Below, in pieces: positions 6,174 through 14,968 of a stretch of DNA of 58,806 nucleotides. Under the pieces are notes generated by a model. The model had not been told where the DNA came from, ran no database searches, and worked only from the letters and a program-made list of their open reading frames with translations. The position numbers were made by a program, and so were the translations under genes. The stretch is from Butyricicoccus_A sp964513445 (GTDB lineage Bacteria > Bacillota > Clostridia > Oscillospirales > Butyricicoccaceae). The stretch lies in the NCBI GenBank assembly GCA_964513445.1, contig CAZEMM010000003.1, positions 1 to 58,806 of the forward strand, read 5' to 3'. Positions within the stretch are counted from its first letter, which is position 1. Every line of letters begins with the position of its first letter.

Positions 6174-7675
6174 ACCGATTCTCCATTCAAAATACGATAG
6201 ACCGCGCCCATATCCAGCGCCTGCCGCACGCTGTCCGCCAGTGCGTCATATTGCTGCTGCTTATAGGCCGCGCTGTCAAAGCCGCGGATATCCGCATCCG
6301 ACAGACCCCGCCGCGCCAGCAGCGCGGATACCAGTGCGTTCGTGACGCTGTCGCGGTCAAAAATCCCGTGTACATAGGTGCCCGCACAGTTTTGCTGCAC
6401 CGCGCCGTCTATGACCGTCTCTCCGCCACGCGTCATGCGCACCATCGGCTGCGCGCCATCCGCCCGCGTCGTCTCGCCCATGTGTATCTCATAGCCGTCA
6501 AACTGCGCGCCGGACAGCGGCGCAAAGATACCGTCCAGCTGCTCCATCGTGCCGTGCACCTGCGTGGTCGTCTTTTGCGCACAAAAAACCGTGTCCGTCG
6601 GCAGCAGGCCGATGCCGTCCATCGTGCCGCCGCTCTCCGTTTCCAGCGGGTCGGACAGCGTGCACCCGAGCATTTGATAACCGCCGCAGATGCCAAGCAC
6701 CGCGCCGCCGGCCGCGGCATATTGCTTGATCGCCGCTTCCAGCCCGCTCTGGCGCAGCCAACGCAGATCGTCCATGGTGTTTTTGCTGCCCGGCAGGATG
6801 ACAAGATCGGGCTGCCGCAGTTCATTTGTCCGCGAAATATAGCGCACAGACACGCCCGGTAGCCGCTCGAGCGGCGCAAAATCCGTAAAATTCGACAGCC
6901 GCGGCAGACGGATGACAGCGATATCCAGCAGCGACGCCTGCGCCCTGCCGGTCAGCCGTTCGGACAGGCTGTCCTCATCGTCAATATCCAAATGCAGATA
7001 GGGCACGACGCCGACAAACGGGATATGCAGCCGCTGCTCCATCATATCCAGGCCGGGACGCAAAATATCCACATCGCCGCGAAATTTATTGATGACAAGG
7101 CCCTTGATGCGGGCGCGTTCCTGCGGCTCGAGCAGCTCGACCGTACCGTACAGCGAGGCAAATACACCGCCGCGGTCGATATCACCGACGAGCAGCACGG
7201 GCGCGTCTGCCATCTCCGCCATGCCCATATTGACAATATCGTTTTCCCGCAGATTGATTTCCGCCGGACTGCCCGCTCCCTCGATCACAATGACGTCATA
7301 TTCCGCCGCAAGGCTGCGATACGCCGCCAGAATGTCGGGAATCAGCTGTTTTTTCACGGCATAGTATTGCTTCGCCGGCATTGTGCCGCGCACCACGCCG
7401 TTTACAATGACCTGTGAGCCGCTGTCGCTCGTCGGCTTGAGCAAAATGGGATTCATGCGCACATCCGGCGCAATGCCCGCGGCCTCTGCCTGCATGACCT
7501 GCGCGCGTCCCATTTCCGCGCCGTCTGCCGTGATAAAGGAATTGAGCGCCATATTCTGCGATTTAAACGGCGCGGCGCGCAGGCCGTCCTGTTTAAAAAT
7601 CCGGCACAGCGCCGCGACCGTCAGGCTCTTGCCCGCATTGGACGTCGTCCCCTGTACCATGATGACCTTTGCCAT
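6158..7675 (-). CDS. cbiP: Cobyric acid synthase (glutamine-hydrolysing)
   Basis: 505 residues, full length for CobQ/CbiP. Amidates the b, d, e and g side chains of adenosylcobyrinic acid a,c-diamide, using ATP and glutamine. The N-terminal dethiobiotin-synthetase-like domain begins MVQGTTSNAGKS with its P-loop; the C-terminal class I glutamine amidotransferase domain has the nucleophile Cys in VLGICGGYQMLG, with the His of the triad in YVHGIFD. GGAGGATAAGCGT precedes the ATG. Lies 4 bases behind cobD and overlaps cobO. Confidence 0.97.
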   Translation of the reverse strand: MAKVIMVQGTTSNAGKSLTVAALCRIFKQDGLRAAPFKSQNMALNSFITADGAEMGRAQVMQAEAAGIAPDVRMNPILLKPTSDSGSQVIVNGVVRGTMPAKQYYAVKKQLIPDILAAYRSLAAEYDVIVIEGAGSPAEINLRENDIVNMGMAEMADAPVLLVGDIDRGGVFASLYGTVELLEPQERARIKGLVINKFRGDVDILRPGLDMMEQRLHIPFVGVVPYLHLDIDDEDSLSERLTGRAQASLLDIAVIRLPRLSNFTDFAPLERLPGVSVRYISRTNELRQPDLVILPGSKNTMDDLRWLRQSGLEAAIKQYAAAGGAVLGICGGYQMLGCTLSDPLETESGGTMDGIGLLPTDTVFCAQKTTTQVHGTMEQLDGIFAPLSGAQFDGYEIHMGETTRADGAQPMVRMTRGGETVIDGAVQQNCAGTYVHGIFDRDSVTNALVSALLARRGLSDADIRGFDSAAYKQQQYDALADSVRQALDMGAVYRILNGESVWNRV

Positions 7676-7679
7676 ACGC

Positions 7680-8735
7680 TTATCCTCCCTCAGTCAGCTG
7701 ACGCAGTGCATGCAGCAGCACAAAATTTTCCGCCTCGGTGCGCACCGCTATGCGAATCCACCGCGCGTCCAGTCCCGTAAAATTGCCGCAGTCGCGCACC
7801 AAAATGCCGCGCGCCCGCAGCCGCCGCACCAGCGCGGGTATGTGATCGTTGCGAAACAGGATATAGTTGGCCTGTCCTTCAATGACCACAAATCCCAGCG
7901 CGCGCAGCCCGTCCACAAGACGTGTACGCTGCCGTGCGATATACGCCCGTGTGCGCGCGGCGTGATGGTCGTCCTGCGCCGCCGCAATGCCGCAGGCCTG
8001 CGCGACGACCGACACTGTCCACGGCGCGCCCGCGTCGTACAGCCGCAGTAGCAGGCCGGTATCCGCACACATGCAATAGCCCACGCGCAGACCCGGCATC
8101 GCATACATTTTGGTTAGCGATTTGAGCAAAATCAGCGGATAATCCGGCAGCAGATTACCAAATTCCGCCTGCTCCGGCTCGTCAAGAAAGTCCTGGAAGC
8201 ATACGTCCGCAAGCATGCGCGCGCCGATCTCCCGACAGCGTTCCAAACCTTTCTTCACCAGCCCCTTGTCCATCGTGCGTCCGGTCGGATTATTCGGCGT
8301 GCACAGCACGACCAGATCGATGTCCGCCGTCAACGCATCCCAAATGTCCGCGCGCACCGCAAAGCCATCCTCCTCATGCAGCGGCACTGTGACCACCTGC
8401 GCGCCCGCAAGCCGTGCCGCCTGCGCATATTCGCCAAAGGTCGGCACAGGCATCCATACCTTTTTCGGGCGCAGCGTCAGCATCAGTCGGTACAGCACAT
8501 CCGCCGCGCCGCCGCCGCAGAAAATCTCCTCCGGCGATACGCCCTCCCTCTGCGCCAGCGCAGCGCGCAGCGCGCGGCAGAGCGGGTCGGGATAGTGCAC
8601 ACTGTCCTCCAGTGCGCGTACTGCCGCCGCATGCACTGCCTCGGGCATCCCGAGCGGATTGATGCTTGCGGAAAAGTCCAGCGGCTGCTCGGCAAGATCC
8701 GCGCTGTAAATATCACCGCCATGTCGGCTCTCCAC
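7680..8735 (-). CDS. cobD: L-threonine-O-3-phosphate decarboxylase (aminotransferase fold)
   Basis: 351 residues. GTG start at 8735 with AGGAGGGG 7 bases upstream. PLP-dependent fold-type I enzyme that makes (R)-1-amino-2-propanol phosphate, the linker of the nucleotide loop. The PLP lysine lies in LLKSLTKMYAMPGLRVGY and substrate-binding motifs include LCTPNNPTGR. It resembles histidinol-phosphate aminotransferase, but DFSASINPLG at the N-terminus and the position between cbiB and cbiP support CobD. Its substrate needs a threonine kinase (PduX-type) that is not in this window. Confidence 0.93.
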   Translation of the reverse strand: MESRHGGDIYSADLAEQPLDFSASINPLGMPEAVHAAAVRALEDSVHYPDPLCRALRAALAQREGVSPEEIFCGGGAADVLYRLMLTLRPKKVWMPVPTFGEYAQAARLAGAQVVTVPLHEEDGFAVRADIWDALTADIDLVVLCTPNNPTGRTMDKGLVKKGLERCREIGARMLADVCFQDFLDEPEQAEFGNLLPDYPLILLKSLTKMYAMPGLRVGYCMCADTGLLLRLYDAGAPWTVSVVAQACGIAAAQDDHHAARTRAYIARQRTRLVDGLRALGFVVIEGQANYILFRNDHIPALVRRLRARGILVRDCGNFTGLDARWIRIAVRTEAENFVLLHALRQLTEGG

Positions 8736-8753
8736 TGCAACCCCTCCTGTTCC

Positions 8754-9716
8754 TCAAAATAAACACACTGCCGCGCGCAGCAGGCACAGCAGCACAACGG
8801 CTGCCGCCGATGACAGATACATCAGGCGATTGGTGCGCACGATGTCCTCCGGCTCAATGGGACGCGTCGCGTCCCCAAGCGTCGGCTTTTCATACAGCTT
8901 GCCAAAATAGCAGGCATTTCCCGCAAGCTGCACGCCGAGCGCACCCGCGCAGGCCGCCTCTGTCTGTGCGGAATTGGGGCTTGCATGCCGCAGCCGGTCG
9001 CGCCGGAAGCAGCGCCATGCGCCGCCCGCGTCCAGTCCAGCCGGACGCGCCAGCAGCACAAACAGCAGACCGCTCAGCCGCGCCGGGATAAAATTCCACA
9101 CATCATCCATTTTCGCGGAAAACCGCCCAAAATACAAAAATTCCTCGTTTTTATAGCCAACCATCGAATCCAGCGTGTTGACCGCCTTATAGGCAAAGCC
9201 GAGCGGCGCGCCGCCCAGCAGCAGAAAACACAGCGGCGCAATCACACCGTCGCTCGTATTCTCCGCAACCGTCTCCACCGTCGCCCTCGTCACCTGCGCC
9301 TCGTCCAGCTGCGCCGTATCGCGTCCGACGATCCAGGAAACATATTTGCGCGCCATCGGCAGATCGTGCGCCTTCAGCGCGTCATAGACGCGCAGCGCGG
9401 CGATTTTAAGCGACTTTGCCGCAAAAATCTGCCAGCAGAACACCGTCTCCACCGCAAAGCGCAGCAGCGGATGCACCCAGCCCGCAAGCCGCAAAAGCGC
9501 AAACGGCAACAGCCAGCACGGCAGCACGACCAGCGGCCACAGCAGCACGCCCGCCCAAAACGCACCGCGCGGCGTGTCCGCAAACCATGCCCGCAGGTGC
9601 CTGCTCCAAAAGGAGATCAGCCGGCCAATCCCAATGATGGGATGCCACAGCCGCTCCGGGTCGCCCAGCATGCAGTCGATCAAAAATCCCAGCCCTACGG
9701 CCACTGCGATGTGCAT
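8754..9716 (-). CDS. cbiB: Adenosylcobinamide-phosphate synthase (membrane)
   Basis: 320 residues from ATG 9716, with AAGGAGGAAGC directly upstream; the longer frame to 9734 has no such site. CbiB/CobD family: amidates the f side chain of adenosylcobyric acid with aminopropanol or its phosphate. GDPERLWHPIIGIG, ENTSDGVIAP and FAYKAVNTLDSMVGYKN are hallmark motifs, and several hydrophobic segments place it in the membrane beside CobS. Its 5' end overlaps the CobU-like gene by 22 bases. Confidence 0.95.
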   Translation of the reverse strand: MHIAVAVGLGFLIDCMLGDPERLWHPIIGIGRLISFWSRHLRAWFADTPRGAFWAGVLLWPLVVLPCWLLPFALLRLAGWVHPLLRFAVETVFCWQIFAAKSLKIAALRVYDALKAHDLPMARKYVSWIVGRDTAQLDEAQVTRATVETVAENTSDGVIAPLCFLLLGGAPLGFAYKAVNTLDSMVGYKNEEFLYFGRFSAKMDDVWNFIPARLSGLLFVLLARPAGLDAGGAWRCFRRDRLRHASPNSAQTEAACAGALGVQLAGNACYFGKLYEKPTLGDATRPIEPEDIVRTNRLMYLSSAAAVVLLCLLRAAVCLF

Positions 9717-10036
9717 GCTTCCTCCTTGATACACTGTGCAACGCCGCAGCAGACGCGGTATACCCGATCAGCCTGCGCCGCAATATCGCAGCACAGCCGT
9801 CCGACCGCCTCGCGCCATTCGCGCGCAAACGCGTCCATCGGCACAACGCCGCAGCCCACCTCATTGCACACAACCGTCTTACCCGCAAAATCCGCCGCCT
9901 GCGGCAGCGCGTCCCCGCGCCGCATGGCAGCTTGTACGATATCCTGTAAGTCATCCACGATTTCCGCGTCCTGTGATAGCGTACGGGCAAAGGCGCTTTT
10001 ACCCTGTGCCGCACCGCCGACAATTAAAATGGTCAT
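9695..10036 (-). CDS. Short CobU-like nucleotide-binding protein
   Basis: 113 residues from ATG 10036 (GAGGAGTGGGAAC upstream). It begins with a CobU-type P-loop (IVGGAAQGKSAFA) and ends with the canonical CobU C-terminal motif NEVGCGVVPMDAF and an Arg/Asp helix (FAREWREAVGRL), but about 65 residues of the middle, including the region with the guanylylated His of CobU, are missing. The full CobU family is about 180 residues. The junction is clean, with no frameshift sign. A full-length cobU lies two genes upstream, so this may supply one half of the two CobU activities, or act in another nucleotide transfer. Placed between cobS and cbiB, overlapping both in typical operon fashion. Confidence 0.75.
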   Translation of the reverse strand: MTILIVGGAAQGKSAFARTLSQDAEIVDDLQDIVQAAMRRGDALPQAADFAGKTVVCNEVGCGVVPMDAFAREWREAVGRLCCDIAAQADRVYRVCCGVAQCIKEEACTSQWP

Positions 10037-10054
10037 GTTCCCACTCCTCATTTT

Positions 10055-10837
10055 TTATGCGATCACGGCGTATACCACGCCGCCTGCGACCGACAGAATG
10101 AGCGTCAGCAGCTCGCAGACTGTGATGCACATGCCGCACAAATCGCCGGTCACGCCGCCAAAAACCGTCCTGCATTTGCGCTTGTGATATGCGTCAAACG
10201 CAATCATCGCACAGATGGCCAGCGCGCCAAACAGCCTGCCGAGCACGACAAACAGCACAGCGCACACCAGCTTCCACACCAGCATGATAGACGAAACCGC
10301 TTTTTTATCTGAGCCGTTTGCAAACAGATAGGCCAGACCGGAATCCTTTGCGCACCGCTGCGTGACGATGAGCGCGGCGCCGAAGGCGCGCGCCGCCGCA
10401 TAGCCGACGAGCAGCAGTCTCGCGCAGCCCGGCGCGTCATACAGCTGTGCAAACAGGCCATACTGCACGATGAGCAGCACGACCAGCCACATCACGCCAA
10501 ACGCCCCGACATGCGGGTCCTTTAAAATCTCCAGCCGTTTTTCCCGTTCGCCATAGGAGCAAAGCGCGTCGCAGGTATCCACAAAGCCGTCCAGATGGAT
10601 GCCGCCCGTCACCGCAACGGGCACCAGCACCGCAATCGCCGCGTACAGCATCGCGTTCAGCCCCAGCCAACTTGCCAGCTGAAGCCAGCCATATTGACAC
10701 GCGCCTACGATCAGGCCGATGAGCGGCATAAAGCCGAGCGCATACCGCATGGTACGTTCCTTCCACTCGATCTGCGGCAGCGGCAGCGCGGAATACAAGC
10801 CAAACGCCACCAACAGCCCGCCGATGATCTCAGTCAT
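10055..10837 (-). CDS. cobS: Adenosylcobinamide-GDP ribazoletransferase (cobalamin synthase)
   Basis: 260 residues from ATG 10837 (GGAAGGGAGAA upstream), overlapping the end of cobU by 8 bases. Polytopic membrane enzyme that joins adenosylcobinamide-GDP with alpha-ribazole or its phosphate. The acidic GGIHLDGFVDTCDAL motif and the nearby LEILKDPHVGAFGV are diagnostic; the C-terminal segment GGVTGDLCGMCITVCELL is also conserved. It completes the nucleotide loop with CobU and CobT. Confidence 0.96.
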   Translation of the reverse strand: MTEIIGGLLVAFGLYSALPLPQIEWKERTMRYALGFMPLIGLIVGACQYGWLQLASWLGLNAMLYAAIAVLVPVAVTGGIHLDGFVDTCDALCSYGEREKRLEILKDPHVGAFGVMWLVVLLIVQYGLFAQLYDAPGCARLLLVGYAAARAFGAALIVTQRCAKDSGLAYLFANGSDKKAVSSIMLVWKLVCAVLFVVLGRLFGALAICAMIAFDAYHKRKCRTVFGGVTGDLCGMCITVCELLTLILSVAGGVVYAVIA

Positions 10838-11366
10838 AGACCCATTCTCCCTTCCGCATGACCGCAATGCCGCATACGCTCTCCACAACGGCATCTGCGC
10901 GCTGCGCCAGCAGCTGATTGAGCACGCCCAATGCGCGCAGATAGCGCATGGTGCTCTCGTCATACGTTTGTCCGTCCGCAAAAATATCGTTGGTCACAAC
11001 GACGACATGCGCACACGCCTGCTGCAGCGCATGTACGCCCGTCAAAATGCTGGTCTGCCAATCCGCCCCCGCGCCATCCGGCGCAAACAGCTCGTTTGCA
11101 AGCGCGTTGCTCATGCACTCGAACAGCGCGCACACATAGCCCTCCGGCACGCACATTTGGTCAAAATTCTGCGTGTGCTCCAGTGTGTCAAAGCCTTTTC
11201 CGGCGCGCAGCGCGCGATGACGCGCAATACGCCGCTGCGCCTCCTCGCCAAACGGCTGCATCGCCGCGACATACAGCTTACGCTGTCCATGCGCCAGAGA
11301 ACATGCGATGTGTTCGGCAAGCGCGGATTTTCCGCTCGCGGCGCCTCCTGTCACAACAATCAGCAT
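10830..11366 (-). CDS. cobU: Adenosylcobinamide kinase / GTP:adenosylcobinamide-phosphate guanylyltransferase
   Basis: 178 residues, standard length. P-loop GGAASGKSALAE is followed by YVAAMQPFGEEAQRRIARHRALR, whose His matches the guanylylated His region. The C-terminal half is unusual: the canonical NEVGxGIVP is replaced by VVVTNDIFADGQTYDEST, while the downstream helix and VVESVCGI keep the family pattern. The short CobU-like protein at 9695-10036 has the canonical version of just this motif. Lies 3 bases behind cobT. Confidence 0.88.
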   Translation of the reverse strand: MLIVVTGGAASGKSALAEHIACSLAHGQRKLYVAAMQPFGEEAQRRIARHRALRAGKGFDTLEHTQNFDQMCVPEGYVCALFECMSNALANELFAPDGAGADWQTSILTGVHALQQACAHVVVVTNDIFADGQTYDESTMRYLRALGVLNQLLAQRADAVVESVCGIAVMRKGEWVYD

Positions 11367-11369
11367 GCG

Positions 11370-12428
11370 TCACACCAGCGGCTGATACGCTTCGATATGG
11401 CTGTCGTCAAACGTATTGCCGTTGCAGTACAGCGACGCCGCCATATCCAGCGGGCCGAACAGCAGCACCGCGCCCGTGCCCTCGCCCAGCGCCATCTTCG
11501 CGTCGATCATCGGATGAACACCGAGCGCCTGCTCGATGAGCACACCGGCAGGCTCCGCCGTATGATGCGACGCGATCAGGTACTCCCGCACCGTCGGACA
11601 CAGCCGCATCGCGCACAGCGCCGACGCACCGGAGATCACACCGTCGATGATGGTCGGCAGTCCGCACGCCGCGCCGCCCAAAAACAGGCCGGTCAGCCCG
11701 CACAGGTCAAAGCCGCCAACCTTTTGCAGCACATCAATCGGGTCATGCTGATCGGGCTGATGCAGCGCGAGCGCTTGTGCAACCACGTGCTTCTTGTGCT
11801 CCAGACCGGCGGAGGTCAGACCGGAGCCGCGCCCCGTGACCAGCTCTGCCGGCGCGTGCAGCAAGGCTGCCACGACCGCCGCAGTGGACGTCGTGTTGCC
11901 GATGCCCATCTCACCCGTCGCAATGATATCATAGCCCTGCTCGCGGCACCAGAACGCCGTCTCAATGCCGATCTCAATGGCATGAATCGCCTGCTCGCGC
12001 GTCATGGCCGGCTCACGGTACAGGTCTTTTGTACCATATGCGACCTTTCGGCGCAGGATGCGGTCGCCATGCACCTCGCACGCGACACCGATATCCACCG
12101 GGATGACATCCGCACCCATAGCGCGCGCCATATGGCACACGGTCGATGTACCTGCCGACAGGCTCTCGGTGATAATCGCCGTCACATCCTGTCCGGACTG
12201 CGCGACGCCCTCCTGCACCACGCCGTTATCCGCGCACAGCACGACCACAGCCTTTTTGCGCAAATCCATGCGCTCCGTGCGGCGAATACCGGCAATGCGT
12301 ACCAGAATATCCTCCAGCTCACCCAATCCATGCAGCGGCTTGGCGAGGGAATCCCAATGCAGCTTAGCCCGTGCCATCGCCTCGTAATCCAGCGGAACAA
12401 TGCTCCGCAGTGTTTCCTCCAGTGTCAT
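11370..12428 (-). CDS. cobT: Nicotinate-nucleotide--dimethylbenzimidazole phosphoribosyltransferase
   Basis: 352 residues, full length. Activates the lower-ligand base by making its alpha-ribotide from nicotinate mononucleotide. Conserved segments include VVLCADNGVVQEGVAQSG near the N-terminus, TGEMGIGNTT in the middle, and MALGEGTGAVL near the C-terminus with the catalytic Glu. The ATG overlaps the cbiA stop by 4 bases and uses AAAAGGAGAGG inside cbiA. No bluB or bza genes for lower-ligand synthesis are nearby, so the base may be imported or made elsewhere. Confidence 0.97.
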   Translation of the reverse strand: MTLEETLRSIVPLDYEAMARAKLHWDSLAKPLHGLGELEDILVRIAGIRRTERMDLRKKAVVVLCADNGVVQEGVAQSGQDVTAIITESLSAGTSTVCHMARAMGADVIPVDIGVACEVHGDRILRRKVAYGTKDLYREPAMTREQAIHAIEIGIETAFWCREQGYDIIATGEMGIGNTTSTAAVVAALLHAPAELVTGRGSGLTSAGLEHKKHVVAQALALHQPDQHDPIDVLQKVGGFDLCGLTGLFLGGAACGLPTIIDGVISGASALCAMRLCPTVREYLIASHHTAEPAGVLIEQALGVHPMIDAKMALGEGTGAVLLFGPLDMAASLYCNGNTFDDSHIEAYQPLV

Positions 12429-13774
12429 GCTTGCCTCTCCTTTTGATAAACCCGACAGGCGGATAAAAACCGCTGTGCCGCCCGGCTACAGCCCGCAAAA
12501 TGTATGTGCGGATAGCCCGCATGCAGACGCTGCGACGCGTGCACGCAGTCCCATCCGTGTTTTCTCAGCGGCTTTTGGGCAAAAAACGCATCGCCCTGCG
12601 CATCGCTGCGCGCATAGTGAAATTCATGCGCCGGAAGCGTCTCTCCTGCGGCGCACAGCAGCGTATCGCGCTTTGCCGTCAGCGTCACATAGCCGAACTG
12701 ATGCAGCGAACCGGTCATACGCGCCGTGCCGCCGCACACGCCTGCCATCGGGAGCCCATCCAGCGCATCGTGCAGCAGCAGAAACCCGCCGCATTCCGCA
12801 ACCGTCGGCATACCAGCCTGTACCGCCGAGCGTATCTGCCGCAGCAGCGTCGTATTTTCGCTGAGCGCACGCGCGTACAGCTCCGGATAGCCGCCGCACA
12901 GCAGCAGCCCGTCCATGTGTACGGGCAGCGACACATCGTGCAGCGGGGAAAAATACACCAGCTGCGCGCCCATGCGCGTGAGCACCTCCAGGCTGTCCGC
13001 ATAGTCAAAGCAAAACGCCTCGTCGTGCGCCACCGCAATGCGCAGTCCGTCCCCGCATACCGGATATTCCGGCTGCTTTGCGGCCAGCGCCGGCGCGGTG
13101 CGCGCAAGCTCCAGCAGCCCGTCCAGATCCATGCCGTCGCGGGCGTGCTGCGCCAGACGCGCTGTCTTTTGCCTGAGGTCGGAAATCTCTCCCGCCGTCA
13201 CCAGTCCGAGATGGCGGCTTCCGATGGTGCACGCCTCATCGTGCGGCAGCGCGCCATAGACACGCAGTCCCGTGTTGCGCTGCACGATGGACGCGTAATA
13301 ATCCGTCATTTTGGGCGAAACGCCGTTTAACAGCACGCCGCGTATCGTATTGGGCGCAAAATCCAAAAATCCCTTGAGCAGCGCCGCGAGCGTCAGCGAC
13401 ATGCCGCACACGGACACCGTTAGCACCGTCGGAGACTGCGTCATACCGGCGATATCTGCCGTGGAGTTTTCCGCCGACGTACCGGCAAGGCCGTCATAAT
13501 AGCCCATCACGCCCTCGATCACCGAGATATCCCGCCCTGCGCTGCGCGCAAGCAGCGCAGGCACGTTATCCTGCCCGCATAAAAACGCATCCAGATTGCG
13601 TGCGCGCGTACCGATGATGCGCGTGTGAAACATCGGGTCGATATAGTCCGGCCCGCACTTAAAGGCCGCCGTGTCCAAGCCGCGGTCGACAAACGCCTGC
13701 AACAGCGCGCAGGTCATCGTCGTCTTGCCGCAGCCGCTTCCCGTGCCGCCAATCACCAGTCTGGGCGCCCGCAT
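12425..13774 (-). CDS. cbiA: Cobyrinate a,c-diamide synthase
   Basis: 449 residues from ATG 13774, which overlaps the cbiET stop by one base (TGATG); a GTG three bases earlier is an alternative. GGAGG lies 9 bases upstream. Amidates the a and c side chains of cobyrinic acid with glutamine and ATP. N-terminal P-loop domain (GGTGSGCGKTTMTCALLQA) and C-terminal glutamine amidotransferase domain with its Cys in PTVAECGGFLLLHD and the motif LLCGGYPE. Cytoplasmic. Confidence 0.96.
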   Translation of the reverse strand: MRAPRLVIGGTGSGCGKTTMTCALLQAFVDRGLDTAAFKCGPDYIDPMFHTRIIGTRARNLDAFLCGQDNVPALLARSAGRDISVIEGVMGYYDGLAGTSAENSTADIAGMTQSPTVLTVSVCGMSLTLAALLKGFLDFAPNTIRGVLLNGVSPKMTDYYASIVQRNTGLRVYGALPHDEACTIGSRHLGLVTAGEISDLRQKTARLAQHARDGMDLDGLLELARTAPALAAKQPEYPVCGDGLRIAVAHDEAFCFDYADSLEVLTRMGAQLVYFSPLHDVSLPVHMDGLLLCGGYPELYARALSENTTLLRQIRSAVQAGMPTVAECGGFLLLHDALDGLPMAGVCGGTARMTGSLHQFGYVTLTAKRDTLLCAAGETLPAHEFHYARSDAQGDAFFAQKPLRKHGWDCVHASQRLHAGYPHIHFAGCSRAAQRFLSACRVYQKERQA

Positions 13775-14958
13775 CACAGATTGCCTCCAATCAGATAGAC
13801 CGGGTTTTGCGCCGTCATCATGTGATACGGCCCCACCACGCGCGCACGCGAAACGTTGACGCAGGAAATCTCCGGCTGGATGCCGTTTTCCGTCAGCGAC
13901 TGTATCGCATCGTGCACGCTCTCCAGCGCGATCGCGGACAGGACGATGCGCACATGCGGATTCCTGACGAGCAGCGCGCGGATGATGTCACCCATATGCC
14001 CGCGGCTGCCGCCGATGAATACACAGTCGGGCGTCGGCAGCGCTTCCAGCCCGTCCGGTGCGGTCGCCTCCACGATTTGGACATGATAATTGCCCGTGTG
14101 CACGCGATTGCGCGCGATCAGCTCAAGTGCGTCCGCCTTGCACTCAATCGCATACACCTGCCCATGACAGGCGCGCCGCGCCAGCTCCATCGTGACCGAG
14201 CCGGTACCTGCGCCGATGTCATATACCACATCTGTCGGGCGCACCGACAGCAGGTCACATGCCAGCCAGCGCACCTCCTGCTTGGTCATCGGCACCTCTC
14301 CGCGAACAAAATCCGCATCACGCAGCGCATGCGACGCGTCCGCCGGGCGGTCATTGCACACCTGCATAATGCACAGATCGTCAAATTCCATCTCGATCAA
14401 TTGCTCCGGCGTGCCGCTGACAATACGTTCCTCCGGCGCGCCGAGATTTTCACCCACCGTCACGCGCACATGCCGCAGTCCGCTGCGCGCCAGCGTCCGG
14501 CAGACATCGTGCGCACGGTGCTTACCGCCCGTCAGCGCGATGACATTCGCATGATAGCTGACCATGCCGAGCACGGCGTCCGCCTCGCGCCCATGCACGC
14601 TGCACAGCACCGCGTCGTCATAGGACGCGCCGATCTTCGCACAAAATACCTGTAGGCTGCTCATGCCGGGCAGCAGGCGCACCTCCCCCTGCGGCGCGAG
14701 CGTCTCACGCAGCTTTTTTGCCGCGCTGAAAAATCCCGTGTCGCCGCTGAGCAGAATCGCTGTCCTGCCGCCGCTCTCCAGCGCAGCGGACGCCAGCTGT
14801 GCAAAGCCGACAGCGCGAATATCCGGACGAATGCCAGACAGTCCCTCCGCCAGCCGCTGTGTGCCGACGACCGCGTCCGCCCGCTCTATCGCCGCGCGTG
14901 CCTGCGCCGTCAGCATGTCCGGCGTACCCATGCCCGCGCCGATCAGATCAAATCGCAT
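13774..14958 (-). CDS. cbiET: Fused cobalt-precorrin-7 C5-methyltransferase (CbiE) / C15-methyltransferase-decarboxylase (CbiT)
   Basis: 394 residues from ATG 14958 (AAGGGGAAG upstream); an in-frame start at 15087 would run deep into hemL. Residues 1-200 are a tetrapyrrole methylase (IGAGMGTPDMLT, LLSGDTGFFS, LLPGMSSLQVF); residues 210-394 are a class I SAM methyltransferase (VYDIGAGTGSVTMELA). CobL-type fusions of these two steps are well known. Methylates C-5 and C-15 and removes the acetate carboxyl at C-12. Confidence 0.95.
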   Translation of the reverse strand: MRFDLIGAGMGTPDMLTAQARAAIERADAVVGTQRLAEGLSGIRPDIRAVGFAQLASAALESGGRTAILLSGDTGFFSAAKKLRETLAPQGEVRLLPGMSSLQVFCAKIGASYDDAVLCSVHGREADAVLGMVSYHANVIALTGGKHRAHDVCRTLARSGLRHVRVTVGENLGAPEERIVSGTPEQLIEMEFDDLCIMQVCNDRPADASHALRDADFVRGEVPMTKQEVRWLACDLLSVRPTDVVYDIGAGTGSVTMELARRACHGQVYAIECKADALELIARNRVHTGNYHVQIVEATAPDGLEALPTPDCVFIGGSRGHMGDIIRALLVRNPHVRIVLSAIALESVHDAIQSLTENGIQPEISCVNVSRARVVGPYHMMTAQNPVYLIGGNL

Positions 14959-14968
14959 AGGCTTCCCC

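Noticed and set aside
8754..8770. AAAATAAACA near cbiB resembling the recombination repeat core
   Set aside because: Only about 10 bases match, it is coding DNA, and there is no partner copy nearby.
10719..12446. Long rightward open frames opposite the corrinoid genes, up to 575 codons
   Set aside because: They lie wholly opposite well-recognised genes, have Arg/His-rich composition typical of antisense GC-rich DNA, and no ribosome sites.
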